From NCBI GenBank assembly GCA_964452045.1, contig CAYVKM010000022.1, forward strand, positions 1-43,805: 43,805 nucleotides of DNA. The letters run 5' to 3'. This DNA is from CAYVKM01 sp964452045. Lineage in GTDB: Bacteria; Calditrichota; Calditrichia; RBG-13-44-9. Positions 8,460 through 16,117 of the stretch are shown in pieces (within the stretch, counting starts at the first letter, position 1; every line of letters starts with the position of its first letter). Below the pieces are notes generated by a model, which was not told the DNA's origin, ran no database searches, and worked only from the letters and a program-made list of their open reading frames with translations. The position numbers and the translations under genes are program-made.

Positions 8460-8543
8460 GTCCTTGCAGGACTATAATAAATCTGTCTAATATATTCGCA
8501 TCAATAAATTGATGCGTTTCATACATGCCATCCCTTGCGGGAT
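8460..8543. repeat. Right three-hairpin REP-like unit of the RAYT
   Basis: Three palindromes lie in 84 nt upstream of the RAYT gene: GTCCT-tgc-AGGAC (8460-8472), CGCATCAA-taaa-TTGATGCG (8497-8516) and ATCCC-ttgc-GGGAT (8530-8543). Length, number of hairpins and the C-run/G-run outer hairpins match the left unit, although the base sequence has drifted. Confidence 0.7.
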
Positions 8544-8825
8544 TATTTTATGGCTTCAATTTCAAATTCCTCCGCCAACCCCTCACCGGCAAACAAAAAC
8601 AAGCATTTTGTCCAATGATGACATGCTCAAAAATGCCTGGCCGGCAACTCGGTATTACTTAACATATGCTTACCATATCTTAATAACTTATTTTGGTCTA
8701 TCATCTTCAGGCCAGTTTTGAATCGATAATGGGTATTTTATCATTATTAACGCTTAAAATATCTGGAATTCGTTTGTGAAAGGCAATATGACTTTTAAAA
8801 GTAAGGCAATGTTAGAATTCAACTA
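8544..8825. other. Gene-free stretch between the RAYT repeat unit and the eIF2B-like gene
   Basis: Together with the right repeat unit this makes about 400 bp without a gene. Short frames here lack ribosome binding sites and recognisable protein features. One imperfect inverted pair (GCATTTT at about 8603 and AAAATGC at about 8630) is visible, with no T run. I see nothing else. Confidence 0.5.
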
Positions 8826-9755
8826 TTACAGAAACCGCTCCATAAAATCCTCTGTCTCAAATATGCCTTCTTCGCTGACAATTTTCTTCACATAAGAGAG
8901 GGGTATCTCCTCGAAGTAGATATTTTGCACAGTAAGATTTTTAATGGATTTGGCCTGAATTTCGGATTCATGGGTGGAGGAAAAGCGTGCCGGATAAACT
9001 CTTTTTAACAGAATCTTGGTCGTTTCTCCGGCAACATAAAAGGGTTTATTCAGTTCATCTGCGATAATCGCAATAGCTGCTGTACCGGTTTTGTTGATAA
9101 TCGAGTTCTCAGTAATCCGGTCAATACCGGTGATGGCAAAATGGGCATCATGCAGCGCCCGGTTGATGTCGGCATCAGGGATCAGCCTGGTTTTTATCCC
9201 GGCTTTGGCCATGCGCTGGGCCATTTGAGCACCTTCCATTCGGGGTCGGCTTTCGGTGCAGATCAGACGGAATTTCTTTTTATGCCGGTGCGCTTCCAAC
9301 AAAATGGATTCAATAATACTGCTGGATGAATGGGTCAGGACCACATGCTGATCCATGATCAGCCGTGCGCCTAAACGTGTCATCACTTTGTATTTTTCCT
9401 GGGTTTCTTTGTGAATTGCTTTAATTTCATCCAGTGCCATCTGCATTATTTTGTTGATGTCCCGTTCTTCCTTTTCGATTGATTGAATAAAATCAACGAT
9501 CCGGTGAGAACGGGCATGAATCAGGGCCATCAGGGATTTTGCCCGCACCAGGGCATTGGTGAGTTTGGCCAGGGACTGAAGTAATTCGGTACGGTTTCGA
9601 TACCATTGCCGTTCGATAAATTCCTGGATAATACCCAGTGCAGCGTCGGCTAAAAAAAGCGATCCATGATCGGCATCTTCCTCTATCTTCTCCACTTCCG
9701 TGCGCCAATATTCCAAATCCGGATTTTCTACTTGCTTATCATTTGACATTTTCAT
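8826..9755 (-). CDS. eIF2B/ribose-1,5-bisphosphate isomerase-like protein
   Basis: A 309-residue member of the initiation-factor-2B alpha/beta/delta superfamily, which in bacteria and archaea includes methylthioribose-1-phosphate isomerase and ribose-1,5-bisphosphate isomerase. The helical N-terminal domain covers about the first 130 residues. The Rossmann-like C-terminal domain includes VVLTHSSSSIIESILLEAH, LICTESRPRMEGAQMAQRMA, the DAHFAITGIDRITENSIINK segment and IIADELNKPFYVAGETTK. The Asp of the ITGID segment corresponds to the catalytic Asp of the isomerases, and the Cys position is replaced by the SRPRMEG region. The substrate is not known. The start (ATG at 9755, with a second ATG two codons on) overlaps the cutA end by 17 nt, so the two are translationally linked. 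Confidence 0.75.
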   Translation of the reverse strand: MKMSNDKQVENPDLEYWRTEVEKIEEDADHGSLFLADAALGIIQEFIERQWYRNRTELLQSLAKLTNALVRAKSLMALIHARSHRIVDFIQSIEKEERDINKIMQMALDEIKAIHKETQEKYKVMTRLGARLIMDQHVVLTHSSSSIIESILLEAHRHKKKFRLICTESRPRMEGAQMAQRMAKAGIKTRLIPDADINRALHDAHFAITGIDRITENSIINKTGTAAIAIIADELNKPFYVAGETTKILLKRVYPARFSSTHESEIQAKSIKNLTVQNIYFEEIPLSYVKKIVSEEGIFETEDFMERFL

Positions 9756-10059
9756 TCACCCAGTTTAAATATTCAGTGCTGCCTTGATTGAAATCTAAAG
9801 TAATAATCTCGGGAACCTCATAGGGATGCATTTCTTTTATTTTTTTGGTTAGTTTTAGAATGGCACTCTCTTTTGTTTTTATCATCAGCAGTAATTCGGA
9901 ATCTTCCTGCATTTCATTTTTCCAGTTATAAACTGAGGTCAATCCGGGAATGATGTTGCAGCATGCAGCAAGTTTGTCCGAAACAATACTTCGGGCAATT
10001 TCCCTGGCAACCTTAAAATTTGGAACGGTACAAAAAACAACCTGATATTTTGCATTCAT
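9739..10059 (-). CDS. cutA: CutA-family protein
   Basis: A 106-residue protein of the CutA1 family, trimeric and ferredoxin-like, historically linked to divalent cation tolerance. Family marks visible are VVFCTVPNFKVAREIARSIV, LAACCNIIPGLTSVYNWKN, LLLMIKTKE and HPYEVPEII. All are in the usual order and the length is normal. The ATG at 10059 is used. It overlaps the eIF2B-like gene by 17 nt. The biochemical role of CutA is still debated, so only the family assignment is firm. Confidence 0.93.
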   Translation of the reverse strand: MNAKYQVVFCTVPNFKVAREIARSIVSDKLAACCNIIPGLTSVYNWKNEMQEDSELLLMIKTKESAILKLTKKIKEMHPYEVPEIITLDFNQGSTEYLNWVNENVK

Positions 10060-10165
10060 GGGGCGTAAATAATTTCATGAAATATATTGTATTTTTTAGT
10101 AAAATCAAGCGTGTGAATAAATAAATCCAAATGAACCGGCAAACGACAAAGCTGCAGATTTAGTT

Positions 10166-11182
10166 TCAATTTGCCTCAAGGGCAAGGTAGGTAATTTTTT
10201 CCACCAGGTCCGGAAAAGTCATTCCCACCGCTTTTGCCGCTTTGGGAACCAGACTGGTTGGGGTCATTCCCGGCAGGGTATTAACTTCCAGGCAAAAGGG
10301 TAAGCTATTATCCTGTAACCGGAAATCAACTCTGGCATAATGCCGGCAGTCCAGAGCCTGGTAGGCTTTAATCGCAAAATTCTGCAGGGATTCGGTCACA
10401 CTTTCCGAAACCTGGGCCGGAACCACATACTGGCTTTTTCCTTTCTGATATTTGCACTCGTAATCGTAAATACCATGCTCCGGAATGATTTCGATAACCG
10501 GTAAAGGTTTGCCATCCAGCATGGAGACGGTCATTTCACGGCCCGGGACGAATCTCTCAGCCATCACTGTTTTTCCGAACTGAAATGCCCGTTCTACAGC
10601 CGGTTTCAATTCATCCGGATTTTTAACGATGGTCAGTCCAACCGTTGAGCCCTGGTCGTTTGGTTTAATGACCAGAGGTAAACCGAGATTCATTATGGTT
10701 TTATTATCATATGGAGCTTCTCTGCTAATGAGTACCCAGGGTGCAGTCGGTACCCCGGTGTTCTGAAACAGGATTTTGCTCAGATTCTTATCCATACCCA
10801 GACCACTGGCAAGCGCCTGACTTCCGGTGTAGGGCATTTTGATCAGATCCAGGGCAGCCTGGAGCTGACCGTTTTCCCCGTACCCGCCATGCAGGGCAAT
10901 AAAGGAAACATCGAACTTTTCTTTAATTAAATAATCCAGGGTTTTCAGCAAGTTTTTATCAAGCTCGGCTTTTCTTTTTTCAATATCGGAATGATCCACC
11001 CGGATAATTTCATTACTGTCAACTTCCCAATCCGTTATCAGCTGATCGCCAAAGGCACAATCAATCAACGTAACCCAGTGTCCTTTATCAGCAAGCGCTT
11101 TGGCGATGCCTCTTCCGGTGACCAGGGAAACATCCCGTTCGGCGGAAGTGCCGCCCATTAAAACTGCAATTTTAAGAGACAA
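10166..11182 (-). CDS. ddl: D-alanine--D-alanine ligase
   Basis: An ATP-grasp enzyme of 338 residues that joins two D-alanines for peptidoglycan precursor synthesis in the cytoplasm. VLMGGTSAERDVSLVTGRGI is the N-terminal signature. ALHGGYGENGQLQAALD, LPLVIKPNDQGSTVGLT, the AERFVPGREMTVSML region and LEVNTLPGMTPTSLVPKAA follow in the expected order. The likely start is a TTG at 11182, preceded by GGAG at good spacing, because no ATG lies at the proper N-terminus. It is 24 bp downstream of gltX and probably co-transcribed with it. The length is normal for DdlB-type enzymes. Confidence 0.94.
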   Translation of the reverse strand: MSLKIAVLMGGTSAERDVSLVTGRGIAKALADKGHWVTLIDCAFGDQLITDWEVDSNEIIRVDHSDIEKRKAELDKNLLKTLDYLIKEKFDVSFIALHGGYGENGQLQAALDLIKMPYTGSQALASGLGMDKNLSKILFQNTGVPTAPWVLISREAPYDNKTIMNLGLPLVIKPNDQGSTVGLTIVKNPDELKPAVERAFQFGKTVMAERFVPGREMTVSMLDGKPLPVIEIIPEHGIYDYECKYQKGKSQYVVPAQVSESVTESLQNFAIKAYQALDCRHYARVDFRLQDNSLPFCLEVNTLPGMTPTSLVPKAAKAVGMTFPDLVEKITYLALEAN

Positions 11183-11206
11183 AGTTTACTCCATTTTCTC
11201 CAGTTT

Positions 11207-12655
11207 TCATTTCCGGGCAATTATGATTGCCTGGCTTACGAAACTTTCAATTTTCTTTTTCCCGAATATTTCCATAACAATCGGTAATTCAGGTCCGTGG
11301 GTCACACCGGTAATCGCCACCCGGACCGGCATCCACAGGTCCTGTTTTTTTATCCCGGTTTCCTGTTGAACTTCTTTCATGATACTCTTAAATGAATCGA
11401 CATCAATTTCATTAATAGTAGTTATTTTTTCCAGGAAAGTTTCAAGCACCGTAAGAGCGGTAGGTTTCTGCAGAACTTCCCTGGCCTCATCATCTTCCAG
11501 GATTAGCTTATCGCTGAAGAAGATAGCCGCCTTCGATTTTATCTCATCCCCAAAAGATATCCGCTGGTAAACCGCACTGATAATTTTTTTACTCCCTTTG
11601 AAATCAGAAGTGTCGAAACCCGCCTTTTTCAGATAGGGCAACAGAAATTGATTTCTCCTGGTTTCCTCCATCTCGCGGATATACTGTCCGTTCATCCAGT
11701 TTAGTTTGGTCAGATCGAATACTGCTCCGGATTTATTTACCCGCTCCAGGGAAAATTGATCGATCAACTCCTCCATGGAGAATATTTCCTGGTCGGTCCC
11801 GGGATTCCAGCCCAGCAGAGCGACGAAATTATTCAGGGCTTCCGGCAGGTATCCTTTCTGCAAAAAGTCCTCCACTGCCACATCGCCCTGGCGTTTGCTG
11901 AGTTTAGAGCGATCGGGATTCAGCAGGAGGGGCAGGTGAGCCATCTGGGGTGATGTCCACCCGAATGCCTGATAGAGGCGGAGATGTTTTGGAACGCTTA
12001 ACAGCCATTCCTCTCCCCGGATTACATGGCTGATTTCCATCAGATGGTCGTCAATTACGTTGGCGAGGTGATAGGTTGGATATCCATCGGACTTTACCAG
12101 GATCTGATCGTCCACCATGTCGTTCCGTACCGTAACCTCCCCACGAATCAGATCGGTAAATTGAGATTCTCCCTCAGTCGGCATTTTTAGCCGGATTACA
12201 TGGGGAATTTTCTCTGATAGTTTATTTTGTATTTCTGAAGCCGACAAATTTCGGCACAGGCCATCATACTTGGGTTGTTCTCCCGCTGCTTCCTGCTCTT
12301 TCCGCAAAGCGTCCAATCGTTCCGGGGTACAGAAGCAAAAATAGGCATCACCTTGCTGCACAAGTTTTTCGGCGTGTTGCCGGTACAGATCCAGGCGTTC
12401 GGATTGCAGGTAAGGGCCGGATTTTCCACCTTTATCCGGGCCTTCCTGATAATCAATTCCCATGACGTGCAGGGTTTTGATCAGATTTTCGGTTGCACCT
12501 TCCACCAAGCGGGCCCGATCAGTATCCTCAATTCGTAATATCATCTGGCCCTGATTATGCCGGGCAAAGAGATAATTATAAAGTGCGGTTCTTAAACCCC
12601 CGACATGGAGAAAGCCAGTCGGGCTGGGTGCAAATCGGGTTCGAATCAAATTCAT
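11207..12655 (-). CDS. gltX: Glutamyl-tRNA synthetase
   Basis: A class I aminoacyl-tRNA synthetase of 482 residues that charges tRNA-Glu. FAPSPTGFLHVGGLRTALYN near residue 7 contains the HIGH-equivalent HVGG, and SKLSKRQGD near residue 250 is the KMSKS-equivalent. The C-terminal half carries the helical anticodon-binding region, including MPVRVAITGVTHGPELP. It is read from an ATG at 12655, divergent from glnS across 265 bp. The presence of glnS next door implies that direct Gln-tRNA synthesis is available, so this enzyme need not misacylate tRNA-Gln. Its true discrimination cannot be read from sequence alone. Confidence 0.95.
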   Translation of the reverse strand: MNLIRTRFAPSPTGFLHVGGLRTALYNYLFARHNQGQMILRIEDTDRARLVEGATENLIKTLHVMGIDYQEGPDKGGKSGPYLQSERLDLYRQHAEKLVQQGDAYFCFCTPERLDALRKEQEAAGEQPKYDGLCRNLSASEIQNKLSEKIPHVIRLKMPTEGESQFTDLIRGEVTVRNDMVDDQILVKSDGYPTYHLANVIDDHLMEISHVIRGEEWLLSVPKHLRLYQAFGWTSPQMAHLPLLLNPDRSKLSKRQGDVAVEDFLQKGYLPEALNNFVALLGWNPGTDQEIFSMEELIDQFSLERVNKSGAVFDLTKLNWMNGQYIREMEETRRNQFLLPYLKKAGFDTSDFKGSKKIISAVYQRISFGDEIKSKAAIFFSDKLILEDDEAREVLQKPTALTVLETFLEKITTINEIDVDSFKSIMKEVQQETGIKKQDLWMPVRVAITGVTHGPELPIVMEIFGKKKIESFVSQAIIIARK

Positions 12656-12813
12656 TCTATCGCTGAAAAATTTCTGTTTGTTATCCTGTTCTCGTTTATG
12701 AAAATTAATTGTAAATATTACAAATAAGTGCCTGCCTATTCAAGTAGTAAGTTGAATTTGAGATTGAACTTTGTTCATGCGATCTATTGCAACCTTAACG
12801 TTTATGAACTTTC

Positions 12814-12819
12814 TATAAT
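12814..12819 (+). promoter_or_regulatory. Possible -10 box of the glnS promoter
   Basis: A perfect TATAAT lies 102 bp before the glnS start in the gltX-glnS divergent region. No well-spaced -35 box is seen; TTGCAA lies 21 bp upstream, which is too far. The call is tentative. Confidence 0.3.
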
Positions 12820-12920
12820 GTGTTTTTCTTTATCTAGTCTCTTTATTTCAACATTTTTTGTGATTAAGTTTCCACACTTTTTATGAAGGAACGAATTTAT
12901 TTTATAAAAGGAAAGAGGAT

Positions 12921-14669
12921 ATGATTCCCAATAAGCCATCCCGGGATGATGCAGAAAATAAAATGAACAACCCGGATAAAAAAGTGAATGTCCCACCCAA
13001 TTTTATCCGGAATATTATTCTCGAAGATTTGGAGAATAATAAGAACGAGGGGCGGGTACATACCCGTTTCCCACCGGAACCAAACGGATATTTGCATATC
13101 GGACACGCCAAATCCATCTGCCTCAATTTTGGCCTGGCGGAAGAGTTTAGCGGATTGTGCAATTTGCGCTTCGACGATACCAATCCCGTCAAGGAGGAGG
13201 AAGAGTACATCCGCTCCATCCAGGAAGACATTCGCTGGCTGGGTTTCGACTGGGAGGATCGGCTGTTTTATGCTTCGGATTACTTCGATACCCTTTACGA
13301 GTATGCTCTCAAATTGATAAAAGATGGCAAAGCCTATGTGGATGATCTGAGTGCCGATGAAATCCGGGAATACCGGGGTACGCTAACTAAACCGGGTAAG
13401 GAAAGTCCATTCCGGAAACGGTCTATTGAAGAAAATTTATCCTTGTTTGAACGAATGAAAGCCGGTGAATTCAAAAATGGAGAAAAGGTATTGCGGGCGA
13501 AGATTGACATGGCCTCGCCCAATCTGAACATGCGCGACCCGGTCATGTATCGGATCCTCCATGCCGCACATCACCGTACCGGGAAAAAATGGTGTATCTA
13601 TCCCATGTACGACTGGGCTCACGGTCAGTCCGATTCGATTGAGGGTATAACCCATTCTTTATGTACCCTGGAATTTGAAGATCATCGCCCGCTCTATGAC
13701 TGGTTTGTGGAGAACCTGGGTATCCATGCCCCTCAGCAAATCGAATTTGCCCGACTGGATATGAATTATACTTTATTAAGCAAACGTAAACTCCTGCGAC
13801 TGGTAAAGGAAGGTTTCGTCAGTGGCTGGGATGATCCGCGAATGCCCACCCTTTCCGGAATTCGCCGCCGGGGATATACTCCCGAGTCCATCCGGGATTT
13901 CTGTGAACGTATCGGCGTGGCAAAGAGCAATAGCGTGGTAGATATTTCACTACTGGAACACTGTTTACGGGAAGATCTGAATAAGCGGGCACCCCGGGTG
14001 ATGGCCGTGCTCCGGCCATTGAAAGTTATTATTGAGAATTATCTGGAAAATAAAATGGAAGAACTGGAGGCGGAAAATAATCCCGAGGATGCCTCAGCCG
14101 GAACCCGAAAGTTGCCATTCAGCCGGGAAATTTATATCGAACAGGATGATTTTCGGGAAGATCCGCCCCGAAAATTTTTCCGTCTGGCCCCCGGTCAGGA
14201 AGTCCGTTTAAAACATGCCTATATCATTAAATGCGAAAAGGTGATAAAAGATAGCAAATCGGGAGAGGTTACTGAAATTCATTGCAGTTATGATCCTGCA
14301 ACCAAAAGTGGCCAGACCGCTGATGGACGCAAAGTGAAGGGAACACTGCACTGGGTTTCCGCCAAACATGCAATCGCAGCCGAAGTTCGTTTATACGATC
14401 ATTTATTTAGCAAACCGGATCCCAATGAAACCGAAGCCGGTCAGGATTTTATTTCAAATCTGAATCCAAATTCGCTGGAAAGTGTGAATAGTTTTGTAGA
14501 ACCTTCCCTGAAGAATGCCAAACCGGGAGAGCGTTACCAGTTCCTACGCAACGGTTATTTTTGTGTTGATGCCATAGATTCTACCGCGGAAAAACCGGTC
14601 TTTAACCGGACCACAGCATTGCGCGATACCTGGGCCCGGATTGAACGGTCGCAGTCCCAGAATGTTTAA
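12921..14669 (+). CDS. glnS: Glutaminyl-tRNA synthetase
   Basis: A class I synthetase of 582 residues, close to the usual 550-580, that charges tRNA-Gln. RFPPEPNGYLHIGHAKS contains the HIGH box near residues 57-62. FDDTNPVKEEEEYI is the GluRS/GlnRS-B motif that marks GlnRS. The KMSKS equivalent is LLSKRKL near residue 284. The C-terminal half matches the beta-barrel anticodon-binding domains, with KGTLHWVSAKHAIAAEVRLY. The ATG at 12921 follows a strong AGGAAAGAGG ribosome binding site. GlnRS is patchily distributed in bacteria and generally considered to have come from eukaryotes by transfer. Its occurrence here fits FCB-group bacteria that use it rather than GatCAB for Gln. Confidence 0.96.
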   Translation: MIPNKPSRDDAENKMNNPDKKVNVPPNFIRNIILEDLENNKNEGRVHTRFPPEPNGYLHIGHAKSICLNFGLAEEFSGLCNLRFDDTNPVKEEEEYIRSIQEDIRWLGFDWEDRLFYASDYFDTLYEYALKLIKDGKAYVDDLSADEIREYRGTLTKPGKESPFRKRSIEENLSLFERMKAGEFKNGEKVLRAKIDMASPNLNMRDPVMYRILHAAHHRTGKKWCIYPMYDWAHGQSDSIEGITHSLCTLEFEDHRPLYDWFVENLGIHAPQQIEFARLDMNYTLLSKRKLLRLVKEGFVSGWDDPRMPTLSGIRRRGYTPESIRDFCERIGVAKSNSVVDISLLEHCLREDLNKRAPRVMAVLRPLKVIIENYLENKMEELEAENNPEDASAGTRKLPFSREIYIEQDDFREDPPRKFFRLAPGQEVRLKHAYIIKCEKVIKDSKSGEVTEIHCSYDPATKSGQTADGRKVKGTLHWVSAKHAIAAEVRLYDHLFSKPDPNETEAGQDFISNLNPNSLESVNSFVEPSLKNAKPGERYQFLRNGYFCVDAIDSTAEKPVFNRTTALRDTWARIERSQSQNV

Positions 14670-14721
14670 TACTGTGATGGAGTCGAATTAAGGGTTAATA
14701 AGAAATAATGCACGACAGTGC

Positions 14722-15324
14722 TCAGGTCTTTTTTGTTTGATAAAATCGATAGCCGGCAAAAATCACTATAGCCGTGACCACCACAATGATCACGATCTGG
14801 TTATAGATTTTGAGAAAATGACCGATCAGTTCCCAATTTTCTCCCAGAACCGCACCCAGGCCAATCAGTGCCCCATTCCAGATTAAACAGCTTATCAATG
14901 CCAGCAGGAATACCAGCATGGTATTCATCTTGGACAGACCGGCCACCAGAGAAATTATTGAACGTACCCCGGACAGGAATCGGTTAATCAGGACGACCCA
15001 GTAACCGTATTTCCGGAACCATTTTTCCACCCGGTCTATCTTTGATTTTTCCACCCACTTGGGCCGGTATTTTTCAATAAGTTTCCATTCAATCCAGTAG
15101 GCGATGGCAAAGATGCCCATAAATCCGGCGATACTCCCCAAAGTGGTGCTAATGAGCACCCCCCAGAAATTAAGCAGCCCACGGCCAACCAGATAAGCGC
15201 CGAATACCGTAACCGTATCCCCGGGAATGGGCGGAAAAATATTTTCAATAAAGGCGCTCACAAATAGGATAAAGTAAGCCCAGAGCGGATTTGCTGTTTC
15301 CAGGGAATGCAGCAGGGATTCCAT
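14722..15324 (-). CDS. DedA-family membrane protein
   Basis: A 200-residue DedA/VTT-domain inner-membrane protein. Several family members act as flippases or transporters for undecaprenyl phosphate or phospholipids. ENIFPPIPGDTVTVFGAYLVG contains the conserved acidic and proline-glycine-aspartate motif. INRFLSGVRSIISLVAGLSKM is the conserved arginine-rich motif (F/YxRxxPxxR type, here RFLSGVR). About five hydrophobic segments are present. The ATG abuts the stop codon of the IspF-like gene with no gap, so the two are almost certainly co-expressed. The substrate is not deducible. Confidence 0.9.
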   Translation of the reverse strand: MESLLHSLETANPLWAYFILFVSAFIENIFPPIPGDTVTVFGAYLVGRGLLNFWGVLISTTLGSIAGFMGIFAIAYWIEWKLIEKYRPKWVEKSKIDRVEKWFRKYGYWVVLINRFLSGVRSIISLVAGLSKMNTMLVFLLALISCLIWNGALIGLGAVLGENWELIGHFLKIYNQIVIIVVVTAIVIFAGYRFYQTKKT

Positions 15325-15819
15325 CTATCGCCCTTTCCCTTTTTGCAGACTGCTGATGGTCAGGGCGGTCATCCCTCCTGGATCGTCGGAAAATCCTGGA
15401 TGAGGACTATTGGTAACCTTCAGCGATATCTTTCGGATGTCACACCAGAAAACATCAGCAATATTTTTCCGGATGGCATCGATATGATTTCGGTCGATCA
15501 ATTTATTCAATAGCAGAATACTGTCCAGGTTGTTAAGGAAATATCCTTCTTGGCGGATCAGATCATATGTTTTTTCCAAAAGAAGGGGGGGAGGGAGATT
15601 TTGGAAACGACTGTCGGTTTCTGGGAAGAAATCCGTAAAACTTCCCAGGGCGAGCGCACCCAACATTGAGTCTGAGATAGACTGGACCAGAATATCCCCG
15701 GAGGGGTATCCGGCTAATCCGGGAAATTCCGGAATCTGGATGCCGACTAGGGTCAATTTCCCGGAATCACTAAAAGACCTGTTGTTAAAGCCGATGCCAA
15801 ATCGAGTTTCCGTAGACAT
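15325..15819 (-). CDS. IspF-like protein lacking the zinc ligands (probable pseudoenzyme)
   Basis: A 164-residue protein that aligns over its full length with IspF, which makes methylerythritol cyclodiphosphate. Conserved framework segments are GIQIPEFPGL, SDSMLGALALG, FFPETDSRF, LIRQEGYFLNNLDSILL and PGF near the end. The active site is not conserved. The GFDVH motif, whose Asp and His bind Zn, reads GFNNR (N12, R14). The third Zn ligand, the His of LAHSDGD, is replaced at the aligned position (Y38 in GLAGYPSGD). The TTTE.LGF motif is eroded to TNSPHPGF. It is therefore very unlikely to be a normal cyclase, and a functional ispF is expected elsewhere in the genome. The reading frame is intact and it is tightly coupled to dedA, which argues against simple decay. 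Confidence 0.75.
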   Translation of the reverse strand: MSTETRFGIGFNNRSFSDSGKLTLVGIQIPEFPGLAGYPSGDILVQSISDSMLGALALGSFTDFFPETDSRFQNLPPPLLLEKTYDLIRQEGYFLNNLDSILLLNKLIDRNHIDAIRKNIADVFWCDIRKISLKVTNSPHPGFSDDPGGMTALTISSLQKGKGR

Positions 15820-16055
15820 TTCTTAAATCATTCCGAATGCGATGTTTCGTTAAGTTTTGAAAGTTATTACATCTGATTAGAAAAATTACCGGCCGCAATT
15901 TAAAAAAGAACTGTAATTAAAGAGATTGTTTTTTTCAAAAATCATAAATAGGAACGATCTGGGTTTTATAAATACTTTTCAGCTTATTGATTTTTTCTGT
16001 GGGACAATAATCTCTAACCTTTTCTATTTCTAATTTAGCCTTTTAATAATAAACA

Positions 16056-16088
16056 ACAAACAAAAAGCCCGGTAACAGGTCACCGGGC
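16056..16088 (-). terminator. Rho-independent terminator of the htrA gene
   Basis: A hairpin GCCCGGT / ACCGGGC (16067-16073 with 16082-16088) has an 8-nt loop. On the minus strand it is followed by TTTTTGTTTGTT. It lies 30 bp past the protease stop codon. Confidence 0.85.
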
Positions 16089-16117
16089 CTTTCGAGAATT
16101 TGAAAGTTTTGGTATAA

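Noticed and set aside
7886..8543. CRISPR array
   Set aside because: The repeats are palindromes of different sequence and uneven spacing, with no constant spacer length and no cas genes.
8509..8721. 70-codon plus-strand frame beside the RAYT
   Set aside because: It begins inside a palindrome of the right repeat unit, has no ribosome binding site and no protein features.
15325..15819. Canonical ispF
   Set aside because: All three zinc ligands and the catalytic Thr motif are substituted although the fold aligns without gaps.
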